A stretch of DNA of 64,000 nucleotides from Halanaeroarchaeum sulfurireducens (GCF_001011115.1 NZ_CP008874.1:1502440-1566439), one strand, 5' to 3'; counted from the stretch's first letter, positions 17,552 through 26,914 are shown. A program made the numbers and translations. The notes: generated from the sequence alone by a model not told the origin.

Positions 17552-18451
17552 TCACATCCAGGGGGCTCTGTCGTCCTTGGGGTCGTCCACGGGGGAATCG
17601 TAACCCTGACCCAGGGAGTGCTCCGACTCGACGGAGTGGCCCTCGTAATCGTCGTTGCCCCCGTCTGAGGAGACGGACTGGTCGGGTGGCGAGGAATCGA
17701 GGTCACCATCCGGATCGTCGCCGGGCGTGGCGGCCGGATCGAACGCGAGCAGGCCCGCAACGATGAACACGGGCAGTGGCGCGTTGCTCGGGATGAAACC
17801 GATGACCGAGAACGCCAGGGTCCCGAGCGCGATGGCGGTCCCGAAGCGGAACCGATCGATATCGACGAGCCCCTCGATGTGGGGCCGGAGGATCACCAGA
17901 GCCAAGGCGAACCCGACCCCGACCAGCCCCGCGGCGGCGGCCCGGGCCATCAACTCGAGGTCCGGCGTCACGGTGAGGGCTGCGCCGGCCGGTTCGACGC
18001 TTGCGATGAGCCCGAGGGCAACGATGATACTGGGCCGAGGAAGATACTCACCGATAGTCGCCGAGGCGGTTTTCGCGGCGATCGCGATGATGACGACTGC
18101 GGCGAAGCGCTCGAAGATGACGATGTCGAGGACGCTCTCGATGGTCGGCGCGACCGCGGCTTCGACGGCGGCGAGTGCAACGAGGGGGACCCCGACGAGC
18201 AGGACGCTCGCGATCTGCGCTCGCATATCGCGCTCCATCTCGGCGATGACCACCGCGAGCGTCGCGCTGCCACCGAAGACCAGGAGGCCGATCTGGACGA
18301 TGCCGACGACCGAGTCGAGCCCGCCCGAGAGCACGAGGGCGGCGAAGATACCGTCGACGAGGGGGAGGAGCATGACCGTCGCGAGCAGTCTGGTCGCTCC
18401 ACCGACGCGTCGCTCTAGACGCAACGCGACCGGGTGCTGTGAGCTACTCAT
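17552..18451 (-). CDS. Haloarchaeal membrane protein (DUF5794-like)
   Basis: A 299-residue integral membrane protein with about eight hydrophobic helices from residue 20 to 235 and a disordered, acidic cytoplasmic-type tail of about 60 residues (rich in D, S, G). No transport or catalytic motif is evident. It is the only neighbour of the zinc-ribbon gene 54 bases downstream on the same strand, so they may form an operon. Function unknown. Confidence 0.75.
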   Translation of the reverse strand: MSSSQHPVALRLERRVGGATRLLATVMLLPLVDGIFAALVLSGGLDSVVGIVQIGLLVFGGSATLAVVIAEMERDMRAQIASVLLVGVPLVALAAVEAAVAPTIESVLDIVIFERFAAVVIIAIAAKTASATIGEYLPRPSIIVALGLIASVEPAGAALTVTPDLELMARAAAAGLVGVGFALALVILRPHIEGLVDIDRFRFGTAIALGTLAFSVIGFIPSNAPLPVFIVAGLLAFDPAATPGDDPDGDLDSSPPDQSVSSDGGNDDYEGHSVESEHSLGQGYDSPVDDPKDDRAPWM

Positions 18452-18878
18452 ACACTATCGGGGGTGCCCATGACCACGTGGGGAGTGGCGGTGAGAGCGA
18501 CGGTACCGGCCATCTGCCGGCAGGCCCCCGAAAGTGGGTTTGCCCGCCAGCCGCGTCGCAAAAGAGCCGAAAGCTGTCGTGAACTCGCCGGGGACATCGC
18601 TGTGCTTGCCGGCGATACACGTTTCGGACGGACTGGCGGAGTCCATATGATTAATTATAAAGGACAGAGCCATAAGGATTGCGTGAGACCTGTGCACAAG
18701 TAGTGAGGGTTCCGCCTCATAACCCGGAAGGTAAGTGAACGATTGCCGTGAATGCGTCCCAATTGGCGGACGATCTTGTTTTCGGGTGTCGTCGACTGGG
18801 CGGATTCGTGCCGACGGCGAGCGTCGCCAGTCGGAGCCATCTCGGAACGCTTTTGGCCGCCCGTCGTTTGGGCTTTAT
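18452..18878. other. Intergenic region upstream of guaB
   Basis: About 430 bases between divergent genes. An A/T-rich stretch (TTAATTATAAAGG, 18650-18663) looks like a strong TATA element and could drive a short untranslated RNA toward guaB. Open frames on both strands lack coding bias. No known RNA (SRP, RNase P, box C/D) is recognised. Confidence 0.4.
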
Positions 18879-20381
18879 ATGGCGAAGGAGAGCTCACAGA
18901 ACCGTCCGTTTTCCGAGAAGCTAGAGGTACCGGAGGCCCTCACGTTCGACGATGTCTTGCTCAGGCCGAGCGAGAGCCGAGTCGAACCCGACGAGGCCGA
19001 CGTCTCGACGAGGATCTCCCCGAACGTCGAATTGAACGTCCCCGTTCTCTCAGCGGCGATGGATACCGTCACCGAGAGCGGTCTCGCGATCGCGTTGGCC
19101 CGCGAGGGTGGACTCGGCGTCTTGCACCGCAATATGGACGTCGAGGAAGCAGTCGCCGCCATCGAGCGGGTCAAACGCGCCGACGAGATGAAGATCCGCC
19201 GCGAGAACGTCGTCACGGCCTCGCCCGAGCAGACCGTCAAAGAGGTCGACCGCATGATGGACCGGGCCGGCGTCGGCGGCGCGCCGGTCGTCGACGACGA
19301 GGATCGCGTTCTCGGCATCATTTCGGGGACGGACATCCGCCCGTATCTCGAGGTCGGCGAACACGACGAGGTGCGCGAAGCCATGACCGACGAGGTCATC
19401 ACGGCAGACGAGGAGGTCCCCCCACGCGACGCGCTCGAGTTGATGTACGAACACAAGATCGAGCGCGTTCCGCTCGTCGACGACGAGAATCGTCTCGCCG
19501 GCCTCGTGACGATGCAGGGTATCCTGGCTCGCCGTGAACACGAGGACGCCGCCCGCGACGAGGACGGCAGACTCCTCGTCGGCGTGGCCGTCGGCCCCTT
19601 CGAGACGGACCGAGCCGTCGCGGCCGACGAGGCCGGGGCGGATGCGCTCTTCATCGATACCGCTCACGCGCACAACCTCAACGTGGTCGAGAGCGCACGC
19701 GATATCAAAGAGCAGGTGGATGCGGACGTCATCGTCGGCAACATCGGCACCCGCGAAGCCGCCGAGGACCTCGTTGACTTCGCCGATGGTCTCAAAGTCG
19801 GCATCGGTCCCGGGAGCATCTGTACCACACGTGTGGTCACGGGCGCGGGAATGCCCCAGGTCACTGCCGTCTCACAGGTCGCCGACGTCGCCGCGGAACA
19901 CGACGTCCCCGTCATCGCCGACGGCGGGATCAGGTATTCGGGCGACGCGGCCAAGGCCATCGCAGCCGGCGCGGACGCGGTAATGCTCGGATCGTATTTC
20001 TCGGGGACGGACGAGGCGCCGGGCCGCGTCATCACCATCCAGGGGAAAAAGTACAAGCAGTACCGGGGGATGGGATCGGTCGGTGCGATGCAATCCGGTG
20101 GCGGCGAACGATATCTGAAAGAAGAACCGGAGGAGGGCGAGGAGTACGTTCCCGAGGGCGTTGAAGCGGCGACGCCGTACAAGGGCAGTCTCGCCAGCGA
20201 ACTCCACCAGCTCGTCGGCGGTATCCAGTCAGGAATGGGATACGTCGGCGCAGAGACGATACCGGAATTCAAAACCGATGCTCGCTTCGTCCGCGTCTCC
20301 CAGGCCGGACAACAGGAGGGACATCCCCACGACGTGATGATCACCGACGAAGCGCCGAACTACAAACCCCAGTCCGAGTGA
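18879..20381 (+). CDS. guaB: Inosine-5'-monophosphate dehydrogenase
   Basis: Converts IMP to XMP with NAD, the first committed step to GTP. The 500-residue protein has the TIM-barrel start (LTFDDVLLRPSESRV), a CBS-domain pair inserted at about residues 100-215, and the catalytic Cys315 in GPGSICTTRVVTGAG, then the flap KQYRGMGSVGAM. Length is standard. The ATG at 18879 was taken as the conserved N-terminus (MAKESSQNRPF); an in-frame GTG upstream adds 48 residues of non-family sequence. Confidence 0.96.
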   Translation: MAKESSQNRPFSEKLEVPEALTFDDVLLRPSESRVEPDEADVSTRISPNVELNVPVLSAAMDTVTESGLAIALAREGGLGVLHRNMDVEEAVAAIERVKRADEMKIRRENVVTASPEQTVKEVDRMMDRAGVGGAPVVDDEDRVLGIISGTDIRPYLEVGEHDEVREAMTDEVITADEEVPPRDALELMYEHKIERVPLVDDENRLAGLVTMQGILARREHEDAARDEDGRLLVGVAVGPFETDRAVAADEAGADALFIDTAHAHNLNVVESARDIKEQVDADVIVGNIGTREAAEDLVDFADGLKVGIGPGSICTTRVVTGAGMPQVTAVSQVADVAAEHDVPVIADGGIRYSGDAAKAIAAGADAVMLGSYFSGTDEAPGRVITIQGKKYKQYRGMGSVGAMQSGGGERYLKEEPEEGEEYVPEGVEAATPYKGSLASELHQLVGGIQSGMGYVGAETIPEFKTDARFVRVSQAGQQEGHPHDVMITDEAPNYKPQSE

Positions 20382-20456
20382 ATCGCCCCGGTATTCGCCT
20401 CGATAGCCGGTAATCGGCACCTCAACTTTCAAATACCCTGTCGACGGAGTACAACT

Positions 20457-21341
20457 GTGAACGTTTCACGGGTGTCCGCGACAGGCATCTCCGTTGTCGG
20501 GATCGGGCTTGGCGGGGCACAGGTCGTGGGGTCACCTGTCTCCATCGTGGGGGCGTTTACGACGTTCCCGTTCGTTTTGATGTCGGCAGCCCTCGTGTAC
20601 ACTGGGTACTGGCTGGCGAGGAGCAGCCAGTACGGAACGTACGCCGACCGTGTCCTCATATGGACGGGCTGTGCCGCGGGCACCTTCGCGGCGGTCGCCC
20701 TCCTCGTCCTCATGTCGATGAATGGGTTCGCTGCGAACGCCGTCCCCACGTCTCCGCTCGCCGATATGTTGACCGCCGGAGCGCTGGCCGGTGCGCTCGT
20801 TGGATTGTACGACGCCCAGAGCCGGGAGCGACTCGTCGCACTCGAGACCGAACGAGATCGGGTCGAGGCGTTCGCACGAAAAGCCGAGAGTCTCAACCGG
20901 TATGGAAAGGCCCTCAATCAGTCCCGAGACGTCTACGAGGTGAGTGCGCTCTCGATCGAGGTCCTCGAACTCCTCATCGGCAGCCGGGACGCCGCCGTAG
21001 TTCTGGTCGACGACGAAACGACGGTCGTCGACTCGACGATTCCCGACCAGCATCGGTCGTTCCTCGAACGGGCCGCAGAGACGATGGCACCCCGCGAGCC
21101 AATGCAGGTGACCCGGTGTCCGCAGGACGTCGACATGTCCCTCCCGTCGGCCCTGGATGGCGCGGAAATCGTCGCCGTGCCGGTTCCAACGGGAACCGAC
21201 GGTCGGATGGTGCTGATGGCACTGCCCGGAGCCGAGGACCCGTATACCGAGGAGGACCTCGATTTGCTCGCATCCCTCTCGGCCCACGTGGGCACGGCGA
21301 TCTCTAGCGTTCAGACGGACGACGCACTCTCCGCGGCCTGA
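20457..21341 (+). CDS. Membrane protein with C-terminal GAF domain
   Basis: A 294-residue protein starting at GTG. Residues 1-115 hold about four transmembrane helices, residues 120-150 a coiled-coil linker (ETERDRVEAFARKAESLNRYG), and residues 150-290 a GAF domain ending in YTEEDLDLLASLSAHVGTAI. The layout is that of a haloarchaeal sensor kinase lacking the histidine-kinase core. It may sense a ligand and signal through a partner, or be a truncated sensor. No partner kinase lies nearby. Confidence 0.75.
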   Translation: MNVSRVSATGISVVGIGLGGAQVVGSPVSIVGAFTTFPFVLMSAALVYTGYWLARSSQYGTYADRVLIWTGCAAGTFAAVALLVLMSMNGFAANAVPTSPLADMLTAGALAGALVGLYDAQSRERLVALETERDRVEAFARKAESLNRYGKALNQSRDVYEVSALSIEVLELLIGSRDAAVVLVDDETTVVDSTIPDQHRSFLERAAETMAPREPMQVTRCPQDVDMSLPSALDGAEIVAVPVPTGTDGRMVLMALPGAEDPYTEEDLDLLASLSAHVGTAISSVQTDDALSAA

Positions 21342-21766
21342 TCCATTCGCCACACCGTAACGGCGGTTGCTGGGACACGGCGTCGGGCCAATTCCGACGC
21401 TGGTGGCACCAGTTCGAGGCGGTTTCGGTGCGATCCAATGAATGTGGACTGAGGGTCTACAGTTGAACGAGTGCGGCGACGAGTGTGCTCCTCTCGTCGT
21501 GGGGTTCTTCGTGTCCCACGAATGGTCCATCAGGCGAGTTTGTGCAAAATTGACGGGCAAACGGAACAGATGAAAATCGGCAAATGATCGAGTGGCATCG
21601 GCTGTGTATTCAGTTGTGGTCGATACCGTTTGCTGAATAACAGGCACAAATTTCTCGACCGACGTCGAACGACTCCTGAGGAGTCCCTTCTGTTTTAATA
21701 GACCGACCCGTAAGATCTTGATATGGTCGTTCGACACGTGAATAAACACGCTCTCCTGAAGCAGCG
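21342..21766. other. Intergenic region with small inverted repeats
   Basis: About 425 bases without a supported gene. Inverted repeats include TATTCAG/CTGAATA (21607-21613, 21633-21639) and GACTCCT-G-AGGAGTC near 21669. The end nearest 21700 holds the promoter of the CBS protein. An antisense frame crossing the region lacks coding character. Confidence 0.4.
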
Positions 21767-23101
21767 ATGGTAGACGTTGCCTTCTCCATAGCACGGATCC
21801 TCGCTGCATTGTTTCTCGTCGTCCTGAATGGGTTCTTCGTGGCCTCGGAATTCGCCTTTGTCCGAGTTCGTTCCACGTCCGTCGAGCAACTGGTCGAGGA
21901 GGGTCGCGCCGGATCTGCTGCCCTCGAAGACGTGATGACGAATCTCGATGATTATCTCGCGGCGACGCAACTCGGCATCACCATCGCATCGCTCGGCCTC
22001 GGATGGATCGGCGAGCCAGCGGTAGCAGCGCTCATCGAACCCGTCCTCGAACCGTTGGTCCCGGCGGGTCTCATCCACCTTGTGGCGTTCGCACTCGGAT
22101 TCAGCTTCATCACGTTCCTCCATGTCGTGTTCGGTGAACTCGCGCCAAAGACGATCGCGATTGCGGACGCCGAACGGATCTCACTGCTCCTCGCACCGCC
22201 GATGAAGGTGACGTACTATTTGTTCATTCCCGGTATAATCGTGTTCAACGGCACCGCCAACGCGTTCACGCGCCTTTTTGGAATCCCGCCCGCATCCGAA
22301 ACCGACGAGACGCTCGAAGAGCGTGAAATCCGTCGCGTGTTGATGCGCTCGGGGGAGGAAGGCCACGTCGAGATGGCCGAAGTCGATATGATAGAGCGCG
22401 TATTCGATCTCAACGACACTGTGGTCCGTGAAGTAATGGTGCCGCGACCGGACATGGTAAGCGTCCCCGCAGACATGTCGTTGACGGAACTTCGCTCGAC
22501 GGTTCTCGACGCCGGACATACCCGCTATCCGGTCGTCGCGGCCGACGACGCCGATCAGGCGGTCGGATTCGTCGATGTAAAGGACGTGCTCCGTGCCACG
22601 GAATCCGGATCGACGTCGGCGACCGCAGGCGACCTCGCACGCGAACTCATCGTCGTTCCAGAGACGACCACGATCAACGAACTCCTCTTGCAGTTCCGAG
22701 ACGAGCAGCGACAGATGGCCGCCGTCATCGACGAATGGGGGGTCCTCGAGGGTATCGCGACCGTCGAGGATGTCGTTGAGGCTATCGTCGGCGATCTTCG
22801 CGACGAGTTCGACGCCGATATCCGCGAACATTCGATTCGACGGATCGACGATGACACCTATGACGCCGACGGATCGGTCACGCTGTCGGCCGTCAACGAG
22901 ACACTCGACACTGCGTTTGAGGGACAGGGCTTCGAGACACTTGGTGGATTGGTCCTGGACCGTCTCGGCCGGCTACCGGAGGTCGGCGATAGCGTCGAGG
23001 CAGACGACTACGTCGTGGAAGTGACAGACATCGACGGCACACGTATTTCGACGCTCCGGATCAGGAGGGCGGACGATAATCGGGACACACCGGGGAACTG
23101 A
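21767..23101 (+). CDS. CNNM/HlyC-CorC family membrane protein (hemolysin family)
   Basis: A 444-residue transporter-like protein. Residues 1-190 are a DUF21/CNNM transmembrane domain (NGFFVASEFAFVRVR, GWIGEPAVAAL, HVVFGELAPKTIAI), 205-335 a CBS-domain pair (DVVREVMVPRPDMV-type start VREVMVPRPDM), and 350-435 a CorC_HlyC C-terminal domain. Relatives take part in Mg2+ or Na+ movement or cation resistance; the hemolysin label is historical. It is a single gene. Confidence 0.92.
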   Translation: MVDVAFSIARILAALFLVVLNGFFVASEFAFVRVRSTSVEQLVEEGRAGSAALEDVMTNLDDYLAATQLGITIASLGLGWIGEPAVAALIEPVLEPLVPAGLIHLVAFALGFSFITFLHVVFGELAPKTIAIADAERISLLLAPPMKVTYYLFIPGIIVFNGTANAFTRLFGIPPASETDETLEEREIRRVLMRSGEEGHVEMAEVDMIERVFDLNDTVVREVMVPRPDMVSVPADMSLTELRSTVLDAGHTRYPVVAADDADQAVGFVDVKDVLRATESGSTSATAGDLARELIVVPETTTINELLLQFRDEQRQMAAVIDEWGVLEGIATVEDVVEAIVGDLRDEFDADIREHSIRRIDDDTYDADGSVTLSAVNETLDTAFEGQGFETLGGLVLDRLGRLPEVGDSVEADDYVVEVTDIDGTRISTLRIRRADDNRDTPGN

Positions 23102-23842
23102 CTTGCCGGTCACCGGTCGGTGCATTCCGACACTACCCTGGAGTTGTTCGTCTGTGCTTCCCTCACACTATATCGCACGACCAACTTCTACCAACTGGCG
23201 AACAAGTAGGGTGGGTCGATAAATAACGAACAGAGGGCGTCTCTTCACGCGAAAGTCTTGCAGAAATGTCGATCCGCAGACGGCGTACGGTGGATGACCC
23301 AATAGCCGCAGCTGTTCAATCTTGAGATCGGGTATAGCATGTCCCCCGCCCAAACGGTCGTATCCCAGCCGACGAGGATTGCTCGTGGGTGAATAGTTCG
23401 AAAATGACGTTCGGCATCCCCCCTCCCAGGAACCCCGTATCAGTAACGATCAATCGGTATCCCGCCATGACCCCCAGACCTCCCGATATTTCCCGAGTTC
23501 GCGATACTCCGTTTTCCGCTCGAAAGCGTCGTTATACTAGAGAGGACCTTGTGATTCGATAGTGGGACGCCTCTACGAGACACCTGATCTGTCTTTTCGC
23601 CCATCGATTTACCGGGGACTCCATTTGAGTACGCGGACATGACCCGTGCTCCTTTCGCTAGACCGGGGTCTAGTTTGACAAATCGAGCAGTAAATTGGCC
23701 CTATTTCTCATTTCCGCAGTTTCGAAGAGATCAAACGATTATGCTCCATCAGGGAATAGAGCACGAGATATACGGGCAAACGCATTGATTCTTCGAACAC
23801 CAGGGCAAACATATTTGTAGCACAATGTATTAAGATGTATAC
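23102..23842. other. Gene-poor region upstream of the toxin-antitoxin pair
   Basis: About 740 bases with only short open frames of non-haloarchaeal composition. It contains a palindrome CTAGACC-GG-GGTCTAG (23658-23673), a degraded tRNA-Glu 3'-end copy (23740-23757) and an A/T-rich antitoxin promoter region with CAAACATATTTG and GTATTAAGATGTATAC just before 23843. It is probably decayed mobile DNA. Confidence 0.5.
23740..23757. repeat. Degraded copy of the tRNA-Glu 3' end
   Basis: TATGCTCCATCAGGGAAT matches TATGCTCCGTCAGGGATT at 24703-24720 in 16 of 18 positions. Both correspond to the 3' end of tRNA-Glu (minus strand) plus two flanking bases. Together they bracket the toxin-antitoxin genes. 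Confidence 0.5.
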
Positions 23843-24145
23843 GTGCCATCGATCAGTGCTCGCATCCCAGAGGACGAGGAACGTGAACTCGCGGAGGTCA
23901 TCGAGATCCTTGGCGAAGATAAGAGTACGGTGATCCGGAAAGCCCTCAATGAAGGACTTGGGTCACTCAGGGAGCGTATCGCAATCCGGCGGTACCAGGC
24001 TGGAGAGATATCGGTCAATCAAGCGGCACGACTGGCAGGCGTGGGCATCGCGGAATGGCTCGAGATCGCCCGCGAACATAATCTCACCACGCAACTCAAA
24101 CCCGAGGACCTCGAATCTGACGCTGATGCTGCCCGGAAGCTATGA
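23843..24145 (+). CDS. UPF0175-type antitoxin
   Basis: A 100-residue protein starting at GTG. Residues 1-45 resemble a ribbon-helix-helix domain (SISARIPEDEERELAEVIEI, DKSTVIRKALNEG) and residues 50-80 a second helical UPF0175 region (YQAGEISVNQAARLAGVGIAEWLEIA). The stop overlaps the next gene's ATG by four bases (ATGA), the usual coupling of VapB-like antitoxins to PIN toxins. It probably represses its own promoter. Confidence 0.85.
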   Translation: MPSISARIPEDEERELAEVIEILGEDKSTVIRKALNEGLGSLRERIAIRRYQAGEISVNQAARLAGVGIAEWLEIAREHNLTTQLKPEDLESDADAARKL

Positions 24146-24666
24146 CGGGGGTATTTCTCGATGCCACCACGTTGATAAGTCTGGGTTCGATCGACGAGTT
24201 GGAATTATTCAGGGACTTTTCCGGTGAACTGATTGTTCTCCCAGCAGTGAAATCTGAGGTCGGTACGGAGCCTGCACGAACGAACCTCCAGCGCTTCATT
24301 GAAACACATGATATCCAGGAGGAAGGTCTTGAGTACGCGCAACAGGTTCCCCGGGCAATGTCAGTTCTCGAGGAATCAGCTCGGAATGGCGATGTCGAGA
24401 TCATTGCCGCGGTGCTCGCCTATAGAGCAGAAGACAGGCCTGTTGGCGTCGTTTCGGATGATCGGCGTGTCAGAACTACCGCCGATGCGTTCGGTGCAAC
24501 AGTGACGGGAACTATTGGTGTGGTCGTCCGTGGAGTCGAAGCGGGGATATCGAAAGACGATGGCCTCGATATTGTCGAACGGATAGACGCTCGGGGACTA
24601 CACATGACTGGTGAACTCCGGGACAAGGCCGAGTCACTGATTCAAGAGGCAGCCGAAGAAATCTGA
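24142..24666 (+). CDS. PIN-domain toxin, DUF3368 type
   Basis: A 174-residue predicted ribonuclease of the VapC/DUF3368 group. Acidic residues expected for the metal site occur in VFLDATTLISLG (Asp7), DVEIIAAVL and VVSDDRRVRTTA, followed by the typical VTGTIGVV. It is co-transcribed with the UPF0175 antitoxin. The C-terminal helix pair (RDKAESLIQEAAEEI) matches family length. The cassette ends 38 bases before a tRNA-Glu 3'-end copy. Confidence 0.87.
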   Translation: MTGVFLDATTLISLGSIDELELFRDFSGELIVLPAVKSEVGTEPARTNLQRFIETHDIQEEGLEYAQQVPRAMSVLEESARNGDVEIIAAVLAYRAEDRPVGVVSDDRRVRTTADAFGATVTGTIGVVVRGVEAGISKDDGLDIVERIDARGLHMTGELRDKAESLIQEAAEEI

Positions 24667-24704
24667 CTCTCACTGTGGGTCTTTTCGGAGAAAAACGTTG
24701 AGTA

Positions 24705-24816
24705 TGCTCCGTCAGGGATTTGAACCCGATGGCAAATCCTCACTTCGTTCGGATTCGCGTGGCTCAAATCCCTTCCCTGCGCGCTTCGCTCCCTCGAAAA
24801 AACTCGGTCGCTGTAG
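24705..24816 (-). repeat. tRNA-Glu tail element (inverted and direct copies of the tRNA 3' end)
   Basis: Reading away from tRNA-Glu on the minus strand: about 37 bases of spacer with a T-run, an inverted T-arm copy (plus-strand GGCTCAAATCCCTTCCCTG, 24761-24779), a hairpin (AAATCC...GGATT, 24732-24758), and a direct copy of the last 23 bases of the tRNA (24705-24727, identical to 24817-24839). Total 112 bp. The layout matches the elements after tRNA-Trp and tRNA-Leu. Confidence 0.8.
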
Positions 24817-24891
<75 letters not shown>

Positions 24892-25006
24892 GACATCCCT
24901 CAGTTACCCGGTGCGTCTAAAAAGGATGTCGTTCTTGGCCCGGATTCCGTATCGGTGGGCCACGAGCGCCGACGAATATTTCCAGGTTCGGCACTCTCCG
25001 TTCACC

Positions 25007-25579
25007 ATGAACGATCCCACCGAGGCGTTACGCTCCGATCCCTTCCTCGGGCCGATCGTCGAGGAGGAGGAACCGGTCACCGTCGCAGCCGCGTCCGATC
25101 CCTTCGAACGCCTGCTCGTCTCGATCCTCCGACAGCAGGTCTCGATGGAGGCGGCAGCGGCGATCGAAGGCCGCCTCTTCGACCGCGTGGAACCCACGCC
25201 AGCCGATATCCGAAAGGCGGACCCCGAAACGATGCGGGAGGCCGGACTGTCCACCGCCAAGGTCGAGTATGTCAAAGCGTTGGCCGAGACGTGGGCTGAC
25301 CGTGACTGGAGCGAGTCATATTTCGCGGACAAACCGGATGAGACAGTCGTCGAGGAATTGACGAACGTCAGAGGAGTGGGACCGTGGACTGCAAAGATGT
25401 TCCTCCTGTTCGGTCTGGGCCGAGCGGACGTCTTCCCTGTCGAAGACCTCGGCATCCGAACGGCGATGAAGCAGGTGATCGGCGAGGATCTGAGTCGCGC
25501 GGAAATGGTAGAGACGGCGGCGAGGTGGCAACCGTACCGGAGCTACGCCAGCCAGTATCTCTGGCGGACCATCGATTGA
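25007..25579 (+). CDS. DNA-3-methyladenine glycosylase (AlkA-like, HhH-GPD)
   Basis: Base-excision repair glycosylase of 190 residues removing alkylated bases. The HhH-GPD core shows LVSILRQQVSMEAAAAI, the hairpin LTNVRGVGPWTAKMFLL, and the catalytic Asp in VFPVEDLGIR. It lacks the AlkA N-terminal domain. The ATG at 25007 was chosen because the upstream in-frame sequence overlaps the tRNA-Glu promoter side and is not family-like. Its stop abuts that of the next, convergent gene with no base between. Confidence 0.9.
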   Translation: MNDPTEALRSDPFLGPIVEEEEPVTVAAASDPFERLLVSILRQQVSMEAAAAIEGRLFDRVEPTPADIRKADPETMREAGLSTAKVEYVKALAETWADRDWSESYFADKPDETVVEELTNVRGVGPWTAKMFLLFGLGRADVFPVEDLGIRTAMKQVIGEDLSRAEMVETAARWQPYRSYASQYLWRTID

Positions 25580-26914
25580 CTACTCTTCTTCGGTGGTGAC
25601 GTCAGTTACCTCCTTGCCGCTTTGGCGTCGGACGTCGACCTGATAGTCCTGGAGGATATCACGCCCGAGCAGGAGCGGGTACTCCATGTGGCTGCGGTCC
25701 TCGAGGCTGGCCTGTACGGTGTGCCGGTCCCCGCCAACGCCCACCACGATGTCCACGATCGGTCTCGATTTGCCGGCCTTGTGACTTCCCGTTTTCACTT
25801 TTGTCATGCTCTTGATCGGCCCTGCACCGATCGTCGCGGCAAGACTGGTATCGATGCTGGTCCGCGAGGCCCCCGTGTCGGACTTCGATCGAACCCGTTC
25901 CGTTCCGCTGGTCCCGCTGACCAGGACGTCCTCGATGTATCCGATGACCGTTCGATCTCGCTCCGTCGACGCGGGCATGGATCCAACGGAAGGGGGCATC
26001 GAGTCGTCGAGGACGCCGGCGAGTCGTTCGACTTCCTCCGCATCGACCGACCCACCCCCAGTCTCGATGGCGAGCTGTGCGATATGGGCGGCCGGACTCA
26101 CGCCGGTCGCCGTGAACAACCCCTTGAAGCCCGCGGTTGGATTGACCTCGAGAAGATACCAGCCGTCGGATCCCTTGATGAGGTCGACGCCGGCATACTC
26201 CAGCCCCAGTATCTCGACCGCCTCGAGAGCCATATCAGCCGCCGCCTCCGGTACCGTCTCGACGCCTTCGACATCACCCCCGAGGGCGACGTTGGTTCGC
26301 CAGTCGTTGTCCGGAGCGTACCGATTCATCGCTGCGACGATCTCGTCATCGACGATGTAGACGCGTAAATCGCTGTGGGGCCCGTCCGACTGGTCGATGA
26401 GTTCTTGAAGGAAAGCAAACCGGTCGCCGACCCGAGGATTGACCTCTTCTCCAACGCCGATCTTCCACGTTCCGCCGCCGTGAGTGCCGATGGCTGTCTT
26501 GTAGACGACCTCATCGGAGAACGTCGTGCGCTCCGCGTTGAGCCGTTCTGCGTCCAGCGCGAGTACCGCATCGGGGATACGGACATCGGTGTCGGCCATC
26601 GCTGTGGCCGTGGCAAATTTATGAAAGGCCGTCAGGACGTTCTCGGGCCGATTGAGCGTCGGACGGAGCCGGGCAAGGCTCTTTGCGAGTCCCAGCAGTT
26701 CCGATGGTTGTTCGGTCTTCGAGAGCAACAACCGATTGACGATGACGTCCACGTCCGGCTCGATAGTGACGTGGTTGTTTTCGATGTCGACGACGAGGTT
26801 GTTTTCGCGCAGCCAGATTCCCTCGTGGCCAAGATCGTTGACAGTGTTGATGATCGCTTTCGTCTCCTTGCTCGAATGGAGACTCAGCACGCCGACTGAA
26901 ACGGATCGATCCAT
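25580..26914 (-). CDS. RimK-type ATP-grasp ligase fused to a retropepsin-like (RimB/ATP-dependent zinc protease) domain
   Basis: A 444-residue two-domain protein. Residues 1-290 form a RimK/LysX-type ATP-grasp ligase (VVYKTAIGTHGGGTWKI, ALGGDVEG, YLLEVNPTAGFKGL), which would add amino acids such as glutamate to a carboxyl group. Residues about 325-430 match the RimB or 'putative ATP-dependent zinc protease' family, with DTGA near 346 and a C-terminal LLLGRDILQDYQVDV typical of retropepsin folds. In many genomes these are separate neighbouring genes. The target is unknown. The ATG at 26914 is supported by a TATA-like TTTTATCC about 26 bases upstream. Confidence 0.88.
   Translation of the reverse strand: MDRSVSVGVLSLHSSKETKAIINTVNDLGHEGIWLRENNLVVDIENNHVTIEPDVDVIVNRLLLSKTEQPSELLGLAKSLARLRPTLNRPENVLTAFHKFATATAMADTDVRIPDAVLALDAERLNAERTTFSDEVVYKTAIGTHGGGTWKIGVGEEVNPRVGDRFAFLQELIDQSDGPHSDLRVYIVDDEIVAAMNRYAPDNDWRTNVALGGDVEGVETVPEAAADMALEAVEILGLEYAGVDLIKGSDGWYLLEVNPTAGFKGLFTATGVSPAAHIAQLAIETGGGSVDAEEVERLAGVLDDSMPPSVGSMPASTERDRTVIGYIEDVLVSGTSGTERVRSKSDTGASRTSIDTSLAATIGAGPIKSMTKVKTGSHKAGKSRPIVDIVVGVGGDRHTVQASLEDRSHMEYPLLLGRDILQDYQVDVRRQSGKEVTDVTTEEE

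Noticed and set aside
18452-18878. SRP RNA, RNase P RNA or other known structured RNA before guaB
   Set aside because: None of the conserved sequence blocks of those RNAs could be found.
21342-21766. Insertion-sequence remnant
   Set aside because: Short inverted repeats are present, but no transposase-like frame or target duplication is visible.
20532-21809. 425-residue minus-strand frame antisense to the GAF gene
   Set aside because: Composition is Arg/Ser/His-rich, it overlaps a well-supported gene, and no family is recognisable. It is open because of G+C-rich codon bias.
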